Of a stretch of DNA of 64,000 nucleotides, positions 35,726 through 43,955 are shown piece by piece (position 1 is the stretch's first letter; each line of letters begins with the position of its first letter). Source of the DNA: Hyphomicrobiales bacterium (GTDB taxonomy: Bacteria; Pseudomonadota; Alphaproteobacteria; Rhizobiales; Rhizobiaceae); assembly GCA_900471485.1 (NCBI GenBank), contig UCEU01000008.1, positions 5,314-69,313 of the forward strand, in the 5' to 3' direction. The notes below the pieces were generated by a model. The model was not told the DNA's origin and searched no databases. It was given only the letters and a program-made list of their open reading frames with translations. Both the position numbers and the translations under genes were made by a program.

Positions 35726-36856
35726 TCAGCGAATGGAGCGATGCATCCTGGTGAAGGGCTGCAGCTGCTCTTTCGTCGGTGAGACACCGATGCCGTTGCC
35801 ATCGGGAACCACGACACAACCGTCGCCGTCGAGCGCCGGCCGTCCGCAGAGGTCGAGCAGGGGATTGGGGCCGACGTCGTATTCCATGAACGGGAAACTC
35901 GCATGCCCGCCACCCCGGTGCGCCGGCAATGTGGCCGTCAGCTGCAGTGCCGCGTGGAAATTGACGGTGCTGCCCCAGACATGCGGGATCAGCGGCCTCT
36001 CGTGAATGTCGGCCAGCGCCTGCACCTGCCGGACACCGCTGAAGCCGCAGCATATCGCGAGGTCCGGCTGCAGTACGTCGAGGCTTCCCTTCGAGAGCAA
36101 CGGCAGGAAGGTGGCCGCTTTCGTGAAGGTCTCGCCACCGGCGATGGCCGGAGTGAGGTGTCCGGCGGCGATGCCGTAGCCGGCGATGTCGTCCGGCCGG
36201 GTCGGCTCCTCGACCCAGAGCAGCCGGGCGTCGGATACGCGTTCGATCGTCGCGATGGCGCGGCGAATGCTGCAGGACTGGTTGAAGTCCACCATCAGGT
36301 CCCGCTCGTCGCCGATCGCCTTTCGGGTCTGAAGGATGATCTTCACGTCGTCTTCGACACCGTGGCCGATCCGGAGCTTGATCGCTCGGAAACCATCCTT
36401 CAGATAGCCGGCGATCTCGCGTTCGAAGTCGCGATAGGGGTGGCCGCCGGGCTTGAAGAAGGGGCCGCTGGCGTAAGCGGGGACGCAGTCCCGCCTGGCG
36501 CCGCCAAGCAGGGTGGAGAGCGGGACGCCATGGGCGCGCGCCGCCAGATCGTGCAGCGCCATGTCGATGGCGGCGATGCCGGTCGCGGCGGTGTCGCCCT
36601 CGGTGCCGCGGCGCATGTCGCGCCAGATCGACAGCGCATGCCTCGGGTCCCGCCCGAGGACATGCTTTGCCAACTGCACTTCGATGACCGCTGCCGCCGT
36701 CAACGGCGACAGCCATGCTTCGCCCCACCCCGAGAGATCGCCCGCGACGACCTCGACCAGAAGCGTTTCGCGCTTTGGAAACGAGACCAGGGCATTGCCG
36801 ATCGGCTCGGGAAGCATCGCTTCCAGGTGATACAGGCGAATCTCGGAGATTTTCAT
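35726..36856 (-). CDS. Mandelate racemase/muconate lactonizing enzyme family protein
   Basis: 376-residue enolase-superfamily enzyme. The KxR acid-base motif is in AIKLRIG near residue 165. The metal ligands are Asp in LMVDFNQ, Glu in WVEEPTRP and Glu in IAGGETF, and a possible general base is the His of IPHVWGS. Members dehydrate or racemise sugar acids and other carboxylates. It lies 4 bp after an MFS importer of the anion type, which suggests the importer supplies its substrate. The substrate is not known. Confidence 0.88.
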   Translation of the reverse strand: MKISEIRLYHLEAMLPEPIGNALVSFPKRETLLVEVVAGDLSGWGEAWLSPLTAAAVIEVQLAKHVLGRDPRHALSIWRDMRRGTEGDTAATGIAAIDMALHDLAARAHGVPLSTLLGGARRDCVPAYASGPFFKPGGHPYRDFEREIAGYLKDGFRAIKLRIGHGVEDDVKIILQTRKAIGDERDLMVDFNQSCSIRRAIATIERVSDARLLWVEEPTRPDDIAGYGIAAGHLTPAIAGGETFTKAATFLPLLSKGSLDVLQPDLAICCGFSGVRQVQALADIHERPLIPHVWGSTVNFHAALQLTATLPAHRGGGHASFPFMEYDVGPNPLLDLCGRPALDGDGCVVVPDGNGIGVSPTKEQLQPFTRMHRSIR

Positions 36857-36860
36857 GGGG

Positions 36861-38174
36861 TCAGGCCTTTACGCGTGTGTCAGTCTCGGCTGCACCGGCG
36901 CGGAGCAACCCTTTCATGTTGGCGCCGAGGACGAGGATCGCCCCGGCGGTTATCGCCATCACCACGGCCAGGAAGATCAGCGATCCCTGGAAGCCGCCGG
37001 TAAGATCGCGGACCCAGCCGATGATGGTCGGGCCAAAGAAGCCGCCGGTGCTGCCGACCGAGTTGATGAGCGCGATGCCAGCGGCAGCCGCGGTTCCCGT
37101 CAGAAGTGTCGATGGGAAGGTCCAGATGGTCGGCGATGCGCCGCCGATGCCGGCCGCCCCGATCGTCAGGCCGAAGATGGCGACCAGCGGGTTCGAGGTG
37201 AAGGCGGCGATCAGGAAGCCGATCGCGCTGGCGATGAACGGTCCAGCCGTGTGCCAGACGCGCTCGCCGGTCTTGTCGGAATGGCGCGCCACGAGGATCA
37301 TGGCGATCGCCATGAAGGCCGATGGGATGGCGGCAACGAAGCTCGTCTGCAGGTTTGTGAGACCGAACTGCTTGATGAACTGCGGCATCCAGATCGCGAT
37401 GCCGGTGGTTCCCATGACAAGACCGACGGCGATCAGGCACATGAGCAGAACGCGCGGATCGAGGAGCGCCTGCTTCACTGAGAAGCGTCCGGTCGCCTCC
37501 TGTTCCTGGCGATCCTCGTCGAGGCGGGCCGTCAGCCAGTCGCGCTCGTCGGCGGTCAGGAACTTCGCGGTCTTCGGCGATTCGGGAAGGCCGAAGAACA
37601 CGACGAAGCCCATGATGACAGCAGGAACGGCTTCGATCAGGAACATCCACTGCCAGCCATGCAAGCCCGCCGCGCCATCAAGGCCGTCGACGATCAGACC
37701 GGAAACCGGCGCCCCGATCATCGACGAAAGCGGAACAGCGACGTTGAACATGGCAAAGGTCGAGCCGCGATAGGCGCGCGGGAACCAGAGCGTGATGAAT
37801 AAGATGATCCCGGGGAAGAAGCCGGCCTCCGCCGCGCCCAGCAGGATGCGGACGATGTAGAAGCTCGCCGGCGACCACACGAAGGCGGTCAGCGCCGAGA
37901 GGATGCCCCAGGTGATGAGGATGCGTGCGATCCAGATCCGCGCGCCGACTTTCGCCAGCATCAGGTTGCTCGGCAATTCGCAGAGCACATAGCCCAGGAA
38001 GAAGATGCCGGCGCCGAAGCCGAATGCCGACGCGGTAAATCCGAGATCGGCGTTCATCGTCAATGCGGCGAAGCCGATGTTCACGCGGTCGAGAAACGCC
38101 GCGAAGTAGCAGACGAGCAGGATCGGAATGATCCGCCATCTCGCTTTTTTGATGATATCAGGGCCGTTGGCCAT
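36861..38174 (-). CDS. MFS transporter, anion:cation symporter type
   Basis: 437-residue major facilitator protein with about twelve membrane segments. The N-terminal RIIPILLVCYFAAFLDRVNI and the loop GFFPGIILFITLWFPRAYRG are typical of the ACS/phthalate-permease-like group, which import organic acids. It is the first gene of a two-gene unit with the enolase-superfamily enzyme and is divergent from a LysR regulator. The substrate is probably an aldonate or aromatic acid, inferred from the family. Confidence 0.9.
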   Translation of the reverse strand: MANGPDIIKKARWRIIPILLVCYFAAFLDRVNIGFAALTMNADLGFTASAFGFGAGIFFLGYVLCELPSNLMLAKVGARIWIARILITWGILSALTAFVWSPASFYIVRILLGAAEAGFFPGIILFITLWFPRAYRGSTFAMFNVAVPLSSMIGAPVSGLIVDGLDGAAGLHGWQWMFLIEAVPAVIMGFVVFFGLPESPKTAKFLTADERDWLTARLDEDRQEQEATGRFSVKQALLDPRVLLMCLIAVGLVMGTTGIAIWMPQFIKQFGLTNLQTSFVAAIPSAFMAIAMILVARHSDKTGERVWHTAGPFIASAIGFLIAAFTSNPLVAIFGLTIGAAGIGGASPTIWTFPSTLLTGTAAAAGIALINSVGSTGGFFGPTIIGWVRDLTGGFQGSLIFLAVVMAITAGAILVLGANMKGLLRAGAAETDTRVKA

Positions 38175-38277
38175 TTGCTCTCTCCTCCAGAACGAGCTTT
38201 TCGATGGCGCATCGTACTAATATTGAATTTTCTGATCAAATAAGTTTAATTAAGTTCATGATATAGGAAAATACAAT

Positions 38278-39183
38278 ATGAGAATTACTCTTGCCCAGCT
38301 TGAGGCTTTCTACTGGACGGCACAGTTCGGCTCGGTGCTCAAGGCGTCCGAGCATTTGAGGCTCGCGCAGCCCAGCGTGTCGTTGCGGCTCAAGGAGTTG
38401 ACGACCTCGCTGGGTGTCGAGTTGTTCCATCGGGCAAGCCGCGGCGTGGAACTGACGGTGCAGGGCCGCGAGCTGTTGCCGCGAGCCCGCGCGGTCCTCT
38501 CCGAGGTGCGGGGGATCTATGAAAAGGAGTTCAACCCGAAGATCGTCGGGCCCTTGCGCGTCGGTCTCGCCGAGGGCTTCGCCGCGACCTGTCTGGCGCC
38601 GTTGCTCGAAGGGCTGCTGGAGGATCATCCCGGCCTCGAGCCGGAATGGATCGTCTCCACCAGCACCACGCTCGAGCCGGCGCTGCTCAACAACGAACTC
38701 GATGTCGCCGTGCTCCTCAATCCGCTGGGCAACGAAAAGCTCTCGCTGCGGCCTCTCGGCCAGCAGGAAACAAGCTGGGTGGCCCCGTCGTCATGGAACT
38801 TCAGCGGACCGGTCCGCCCGCGCGATCTGGCGACGCGGCCGGTCATCTCCAATCCGCCGCCTTCGGCAATGTACCGCCAGCTGATGCACTGGTTCGCGCT
38901 CGATGGCGTGCAGCCGGGCAAGATCAGGCTTTGCACCAGCGTCGCGGTGATCGCCGAGCTCGTGGCGTCCGGCCTTGGCGCGGGCATTCTGCCGACCTCG
39001 ATGGCAAGACGTTATCTCGCTTCCGGTGACATGCAGCTGCTCTCATGCCTGCCCGTCATCGAGAATGGCCGGCTCTTCGTCGGCTCGCTCCGCGATGCCT
39101 CGGATTTCAAGATCATGGCTTTCGAGAAGACCACCCTGAACGTGCTGCGAAAGATTCACTATCTGCCTGATGAGGCGGAGTGA
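38278..39183 (+). CDS. LysR family regulator of the MFS-enolase pair
   Basis: 301-residue LysR-type regulator. The winged helix is at about residues 1-60 (ITLAQLEAFYWTAQFGSVLK, then AQPSVSLRLKELTTSL) and the effector domain follows from about 90. It is divergent from the MFS gene across a 103-bp AT-rich region, the usual layout for a LysR regulator and its target. It probably responds to the acid imported by that transporter. Confidence 0.9.
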   Translation: MRITLAQLEAFYWTAQFGSVLKASEHLRLAQPSVSLRLKELTTSLGVELFHRASRGVELTVQGRELLPRARAVLSEVRGIYEKEFNPKIVGPLRVGLAEGFAATCLAPLLEGLLEDHPGLEPEWIVSTSTTLEPALLNNELDVAVLLNPLGNEKLSLRPLGQQETSWVAPSSWNFSGPVRPRDLATRPVISNPPPSAMYRQLMHWFALDGVQPGKIRLCTSVAVIAELVASGLGAGILPTSMARRYLASGDMQLLSCLPVIENGRLFVGSLRDASDFKIMAFEKTTLNVLRKIHYLPDEAE

Positions 39184-39318
39184 TCCCATCTCGGATAGCA
39201 CTGAATCATAGGTCGAAATCTGTGGTTCCCGCCTGTCGCCCAAGCCCTGTGGCTTGCCTCGGCGCGGGGCCGTCCGGTACTTATTGTGCGCTATTTTCAT
39301 CCTTCGGCGAGGTCCGCG

Positions 39319-40182
39319 ATGACTGGTCATGCAAACGTCTTTTCGTTGCCCGGAACACAGTTCTTCGATCTGGTTTCATCGCAAGGCGGCGAGCCGTATC
39401 GCATTTTCCTGTCCGTTCCGAAGGGCTCTCCGCCGGCTGAGGGATGGCCCTTGCTTGTCCTGACCGACGGCAACGCCACCTTTCCCTTCGCGGTCAGCAG
39501 CCTCGTCACGCAGGCGCCTTATCCGAACGCGACGAATGTCGGCTGGGGCGTGATCGCGGCGATCGGCTATCCCACCGACGAGGCTTATGACGGCATGCGG
39601 CGCTCCTGGGATCTGGTGCCGCCGCCCGGCCGTTCCTATCCGCCGTTCACCGAAGGCGGCCCGGAGGTGAAGACCGGCGGCGCCGACAAGCTGCTGCAGT
39701 TCATCGAGGCGGATCTGCTGCCCGAGATCGCGCGCAGGGCACCTGTCAACGCAGGCCGGCGGGCACTGTTCGGCCACTCCTTCGGCGGGCTGTTCACGCT
39801 CTTCGCGCTGTTCGAGCGACCGCACCTGTTCAGGAACTGGATCGCCGCCAGCCCGAGCATCTCCTGGGAGGATTCGCAGCTTCTTGAGCGTGAGGCGCGC
39901 CGCACGCACGGTTCCGGCGGCTTCGTGCACCTGTCCGCTGGCGAGTACGAGGGCGACGAGCTGGCGCCGTTCCAGTATCACAACGAGGATGCCGCCGAGC
40001 GCCTTGAGAACAACAAGCTGGAACGGACGGTGGCTCTCGCCCGCGAGATGGCGGAGCGGCTGGATGGCACGCCCGATGGATTGCGGGCGCGGTTCGAGCT
40101 CTTCCCCGGGGAAACGCACATGTCGGTGCTGGCCTCGGTCGTCAACCGCGCGCTCAACATCGCCTTCGCCATTCGCGAGTGA
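39319..40182 (+). CDS. Siderophore esterase-like alpha/beta hydrolase (IroE/Fes family) A
   Basis: 287-residue alpha/beta hydrolase of the esterase-D/IroE group. The nucleophile elbow GHSFGG is at residues 152-157 (Ser154), followed by WIAASPSISWED, a family hallmark. The N-terminal PLLVLTDGNATFPF corresponds to the strand and oxyanion region. Such enzymes cut ester bonds in siderophores such as enterobactin or other cyclic esters after uptake. It is convergent with fhuCDB, ending 16 bp from fhuB. The ATG at 39319 has CGAGG upstream. A second, paralogous esterase lies at 56630-57517. Confidence 0.8.
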   Translation: MTGHANVFSLPGTQFFDLVSSQGGEPYRIFLSVPKGSPPAEGWPLLVLTDGNATFPFAVSSLVTQAPYPNATNVGWGVIAAIGYPTDEAYDGMRRSWDLVPPPGRSYPPFTEGGPEVKTGGADKLLQFIEADLLPEIARRAPVNAGRRALFGHSFGGLFTLFALFERPHLFRNWIAASPSISWEDSQLLEREARRTHGSGGFVHLSAGEYEGDELAPFQYHNEDAAERLENNKLERTVALAREMAERLDGTPDGLRARFELFPGETHMSVLASVVNRALNIAFAIRE

Positions 40183-40198
40183 ATGGCGCGGCTAAAAG

Positions 40199-42166
40199 TC
40201 AGGCCTTCCGGCGCAGCATCAGCATCAGGAAGGGCGCGCCGATCAGCGCCGAGACGAGACCGGCCGGGATCTGGTAGGGCGAGACGATGGTGCGGCCGAC
40301 GAAATCGGCGGCGACCATCAGGCTCCCCCCGATCACCGCCGCGCCCGCCATCTGCGGCAGTGCGCGCCTCAATCCCGCTTCACGTGCGAGGTGCGGCCCC
40401 ATCAGGCCGACGAAGGAAAGCGGCCCGACGGTGAGCGTCGCCGCCGCCGTCATCAGCCCCGCCAGGCCGAACAGCGCGAACCGTGATTTGGCCAGCGGCA
40501 CGCCGATCGCGGCTGCCGGCGCCGGCCCGAGCGGCAGAAGGTCGAGCCAGCGGCGAGCCAGAAAGGCGACGGAGAGCAGGAGAACGGCGGCGACCGCCTC
40601 GATCCGCGCGGTCGTCGCGTCCACGAGATAGGTCGATCCGCTCATCCAGCGCATGAGGATCGCAGCCCGCGGATCTCCCGACGAACTCAACACGCCGACG
40701 ACGGCATCGACCATGGCGCTCAGCGAGATACCGGCCAGCAGCACGCGTTCGGGCGCGAACGAACTGCGCCGCGAACTGACGACGATAATCGCTAGAACCC
40801 CGATCGCGCCGACCGCGGCGAAAGTAAATTGTCCGGTAATACCAGGCGAGACCGCGATCAGCGCGATGGCGACGCCGAAGGTCGCGCCGGCGCTGATGCC
40901 GAGCACCTCGGGGCTTGCCATCTCGTTGGAGGTCAGGCGCTGCAGGATGGTTCCGGCAACCGCCAGCATCGCGCCCGACGCCAGGGCGGCCACGACCTTG
41001 GGAATACGGATGGCGAGGATATCACCGGCAAGGTCGCCGGAGACGAGATGCCACCCCTCGGTCGCGTCCCGCCCGAGGAAGATGCCGGCGGCAAGCACGA
41101 CGAGGAGGCAGGTGGCGGCGAGCGCCATGACGGCGGTCGTGGTCAATCCGCGCTGTCGCTGCCTGACGGGCGCCGGCTGGATGCGGTGGCGGATTTTCAG
41201 CAGCGGCAGCAGCGCAAGCAGCAGGGGAGAGCCGAAGATCGCGGTGACCGCTCCCGTCGGCAGGAAATCGCCAAGTTCGCCGGCGACAAGCTGCAGAACG
41301 GAATCGGCAAGCAATAGCAGGCTCGCGCCGATCAGGGGCGACCAGAAGATGAGTTGCCCCGGCCGACGCGCGCCCGCGAGACGCGCCAAGGTAGGCGCGA
41401 CGAGACCGATGAAGCCGATCACCCCAACCGCGCTGGTGACGAAGGCCGCGAGCGCGACCGCCGCCGCGATGACGATGAAGCGCAGGCGGACAAGACGCAC
41501 TCCAAGCGCCGCCGAGCCGCTTTCGCCGAGATCGAGAAGCGACAGCGGGCGGATGACCAGAGCGCAGACGATGGCGACGAGCGCCAGCCGCCATAGTAGT
41601 GAAAGCGGAATGACCCAGCTCTGCTGCGCCAGCGATCCGGCGCCCCAGATGAACAGGCTCGCGAGGCTCGATTCGTTGAGATAGGTGAGGATCGCGGCAA
41701 GGCCGCCGCACCAGAGGCTCAGCACCAGTCCCGACAGCACGAGCGAATAGGGAGAGAAGCCGCGCCGCGCGCCGAGGCCGACGACGATCAGGGCGGCGGC
41801 CGCGCTGCCTGACAGTGCGATGAAATCACGACCGGCGCCGAGCAGGCCGGGCACGAACAGGGAGGCGACCACAAGCGCGAGGTTTGCGCCGGCGGAGATG
41901 CCGAGCGTGGTCGGATCGGCGAGCGGATTGCGCAGCACCTGTTGCAGCAGCGCGCCGGAGAGCGCAAGCGCCGCGCCTGCGATCAATGCGGTGGCGAGAC
42001 GTGGCAGCGTCGAGTAGTAAAGCACCATCCGCGTGATGTCGTAGCGCGGCCCGGCGACCGCGGAGAGCGGCGGCGCCACCAGGAACCAGCAGGCGATACC
42101 GGCCAGCGCAAGCAGCAGGATCGTGACTATGGCCGGGCCGATATTGTCGCGGCGGGATGCGATCAT
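40199..42166 (-). CDS. fhuB: Ferric siderophore permease, double-length FhuB type
   Basis: 655-residue permease formed by two fused FecCD-type halves, each with about ten membrane segments, as in FhuB (about 660 residues). The repeated halves show matching motifs: GALLQQVLRNPLADPTTLGIS in the first and GTILQRLTSNEMASPEVLGIS in the second, each within the conserved BtuC-fold gate region. The ATG at 42166 overlaps the fhuD stop by 4 bp; a longer reading to 42292 is unlikely. It moves ferric siderophore into the cytoplasm with FhuC and FhuD. Confidence 0.92.
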   Translation of the reverse strand: MIASRRDNIGPAIVTILLLALAGIACWFLVAPPLSAVAGPRYDITRMVLYYSTLPRLATALIAGAALALSGALLQQVLRNPLADPTTLGISAGANLALVVASLFVPGLLGAGRDFIALSGSAAAALIVVGLGARRGFSPYSLVLSGLVLSLWCGGLAAILTYLNESSLASLFIWGAGSLAQQSWVIPLSLLWRLALVAIVCALVIRPLSLLDLGESGSAALGVRLVRLRFIVIAAAVALAAFVTSAVGVIGFIGLVAPTLARLAGARRPGQLIFWSPLIGASLLLLADSVLQLVAGELGDFLPTGAVTAIFGSPLLLALLPLLKIRHRIQPAPVRQRQRGLTTTAVMALAATCLLVVLAAGIFLGRDATEGWHLVSGDLAGDILAIRIPKVVAALASGAMLAVAGTILQRLTSNEMASPEVLGISAGATFGVAIALIAVSPGITGQFTFAAVGAIGVLAIIVVSSRRSSFAPERVLLAGISLSAMVDAVVGVLSSSGDPRAAILMRWMSGSTYLVDATTARIEAVAAVLLLSVAFLARRWLDLLPLGPAPAAAIGVPLAKSRFALFGLAGLMTAAATLTVGPLSFVGLMGPHLAREAGLRRALPQMAGAAVIGGSLMVAADFVGRTIVSPYQIPAGLVSALIGAPFLMLMLRRKA

Positions 42167-43068
42167 GCGTCTTTTTCCAGATGGTCCGTCAAGAGGCCGG
42201 CGAAGCGCACGGCCTCGTTGACCATGCCGAACATCAGCACCGGCGGAAGGACCGAGAGGTGGCCCGGTCGGGAGAAGGGAAGGCGGCTCCACAAGGGGCT
42301 CGATGCCAGCTTCGGCAGGACATCGCCCGGGATCGGATCGAAGGCGATCAGGCGGGCATCCGGGTCGGTGACGCGCGAAAGCTCCTCGATGCCGATGGTG
42401 TCGAAGCCCCAGTAGTTCGAGTCTTCCGTCCAGGCGTTACGCAGGCCGATGCGCTCCAGCGCGTTGTGGAAAAGGCCGGGGTTCGAATAGATGCGCGCGT
42501 GCCTGGCATCCATGAAGTTCACCAGGCCGATGGACGGCAGGTTCTTGTCCGCCAGCCGGGCGCGGCACTTCTCGAAAAACGCGTCGGAGCGTGCAAGGAA
42601 CGCTTCGGCTTCCTTCTCGCGGCCAAGTTCGCTCGCCAGCTGTCGGGTGGCCGCGATGGCGGCGGGAAGAACGGGGCCGGCATCGGGCGAGAAGACCTCC
42701 AGCCGGATCACCCGCGCGACCGACTGCAGCTTCGGCAGCAGTTCGTCGAGAAACGGCGTCGTCAAAATGATGTCGGGCTTCAGCTGCAGCAGGATCTCGA
42801 AGTTCACCTCGAACGAATTACCGATATCGACCACCGACTTCGGCAGCGCCGGCTCCACCACCCACTTGTTCCAGTCGGCGAGATCGGACAGGCCGACTGG
42901 CGGCAGGCCAAGCGAGAGCAGCGTGGATGCGATGCCGTAATCGAGGCTGACGATCCGCTGTCCTGCCGCCTGCGCGAGCAGCGGCCTAGGAAACAGCGCG
43001 GCGGCCGCTGCGCAGCCGAGGAAGAAGCGGCGGGAGATGAGGTGCGAACGGCTTGCTTCAGGGGACAT
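42163..43068 (-). CDS. fhuD: Ferric siderophore binding protein (FhuD type), Tat signal
   Basis: 301-residue periplasmic binding protein of the FhuD/FecB class. The N-terminus has a twin-arginine motif, SRRFFLG, before AAAAALFPRPLLAQA, so it is probably exported by Tat. IVSLDYGIASTLLSLGLPPVG and LKPDIILTTPF are typical of the family. The ATG at 43068 begins MSPEASRS and overlaps fhuC by 11 bp. Siderophore type is probably hydroxamate by FhuBCD resemblance; this is inference. Confidence 0.88.
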   Translation of the reverse strand: MSPEASRSHLISRRFFLGCAAAAALFPRPLLAQAAGQRIVSLDYGIASTLLSLGLPPVGLSDLADWNKWVVEPALPKSVVDIGNSFEVNFEILLQLKPDIILTTPFLDELLPKLQSVARVIRLEVFSPDAGPVLPAAIAATRQLASELGREKEAEAFLARSDAFFEKCRARLADKNLPSIGLVNFMDARHARIYSNPGLFHNALERIGLRNAWTEDSNYWGFDTIGIEELSRVTDPDARLIAFDPIPGDVLPKLASSPLWSRLPFSRPGHLSVLPPVLMFGMVNEAVRFAGLLTDHLEKDA

Positions 43069-43861
43069 AGGCAAGCGGGTGGCTGAGGTTGGGAGCAGGG
43101 ATGATCGCCATGTCGATCCCGTAGATGTCGTGCAGGGTGCCCGGCTGCAGGATGTCGCCGGGCGCACCGCTTGCCACGACGCGGCCGCGCTTCAGCGCGT
43201 GAATACGGTCGCAGAAGCGGGCGGCCATGTTGATGTCGTGCAGAACGATGATGACGCTCCGTCCGCCTTCATGCGCGAGGCGCCGGACGAGCGAAAGCAC
43301 CTCGATCTGGTGGGCGATGTCGAGAGCGGCGGTCGGTTCGTCGAGAAGCAGGCATCGCGCATCTTGCGCGATCAGCATTGCGATCCAGGCCCGCTGCCGC
43401 TCGCCGCCGGATAATGTGCCGACGATGCGACCGGCCGAGCTCTCCACATGGGTCGCCTTGAGCGCGAGGTCGACCTTTTCGGCGTCGATCTTCGAAAAGC
43501 GGCCGAGCGGTCCATGCCAGGGGTAGCGCCCGCAGCTTACCAGCTCGCGAACGGTCATTTCCGAACCGGAGTTCACATCCTGCGGAAGATAGGCGACGGA
43601 GCGGGCGAAGGTGCGCTCGCTGGAATGCATCAGATCATGGTCGCCGTAGCGGATCGATCCCGATGTCGGCGCCAGCTGCCGGGCGAGCATCTTCAGCAGG
43701 CTGGATTTGCCGGAGCCATTGTGACCGACCAGCGCCACGACCTCGCCCGCGGGAAACAGGAGGTCGACATCCTGCAGGATGGAGGCGCTGCCGATCGAAA
43801 GGCTGACACCTTCAACGACGAACGACGCCGCGCCTTGGGACAGGTCCGTTTTATCGCTCAA
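43058..43861 (-). CDS. fhuC: Ferric siderophore ABC ATPase (FhuC type)
   Basis: 267-residue ATPase of the iron-siderophore/B12 group. Walker A GHNGSGKSSLL is near residues 47-57, the signature LSGGERQRAW near 148-157 and Walker B CLLLDEPTAALD near 168-179. The switch histidine is in IIVLHDINMA. It is the first gene of fhuCDB and follows the receptor gene after a 94-bp gap with a GC-rich hairpin, so receptor and importer may share a transcript. Confidence 0.93.
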   Translation of the reverse strand: MSDKTDLSQGAASFVVEGVSLSIGSASILQDVDLLFPAGEVVALVGHNGSGKSSLLKMLARQLAPTSGSIRYGDHDLMHSSERTFARSVAYLPQDVNSGSEMTVRELVSCGRYPWHGPLGRFSKIDAEKVDLALKATHVESSAGRIVGTLSGGERQRAWIAMLIAQDARCLLLDEPTAALDIAHQIEVLSLVRRLAHEGGRSVIIVLHDINMAARFCDRIHALKRGRVVASGAPGDILQPGTLHDIYGIDMAIIPAPNLSHPLAYVP

Positions 43862-43887
43862 TGAAAGACCTCATTCTGTCATTGCCA

Positions 43888-43917
43888 ATCCCCCGGTCGC
43901 CGGGCGACGCGGGGGAT
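43888..43917 (-). other. Hairpin between receptor and fhuC
   Basis: A long GC-rich stem (ATCCCCCG and GTCGC on one side, GCGAC and CGGGGGAT on the other, one bulged base, 3-base loop) lies between the receptor stop and fhuC. There is no T tract on the minus strand, so it may partly attenuate read-through into fhuCDB. Confidence 0.55.
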
Positions 43918-43955
43918 GTTTTGTGTCGATGCGGCTGGTGATCTCGCTAGAGAAA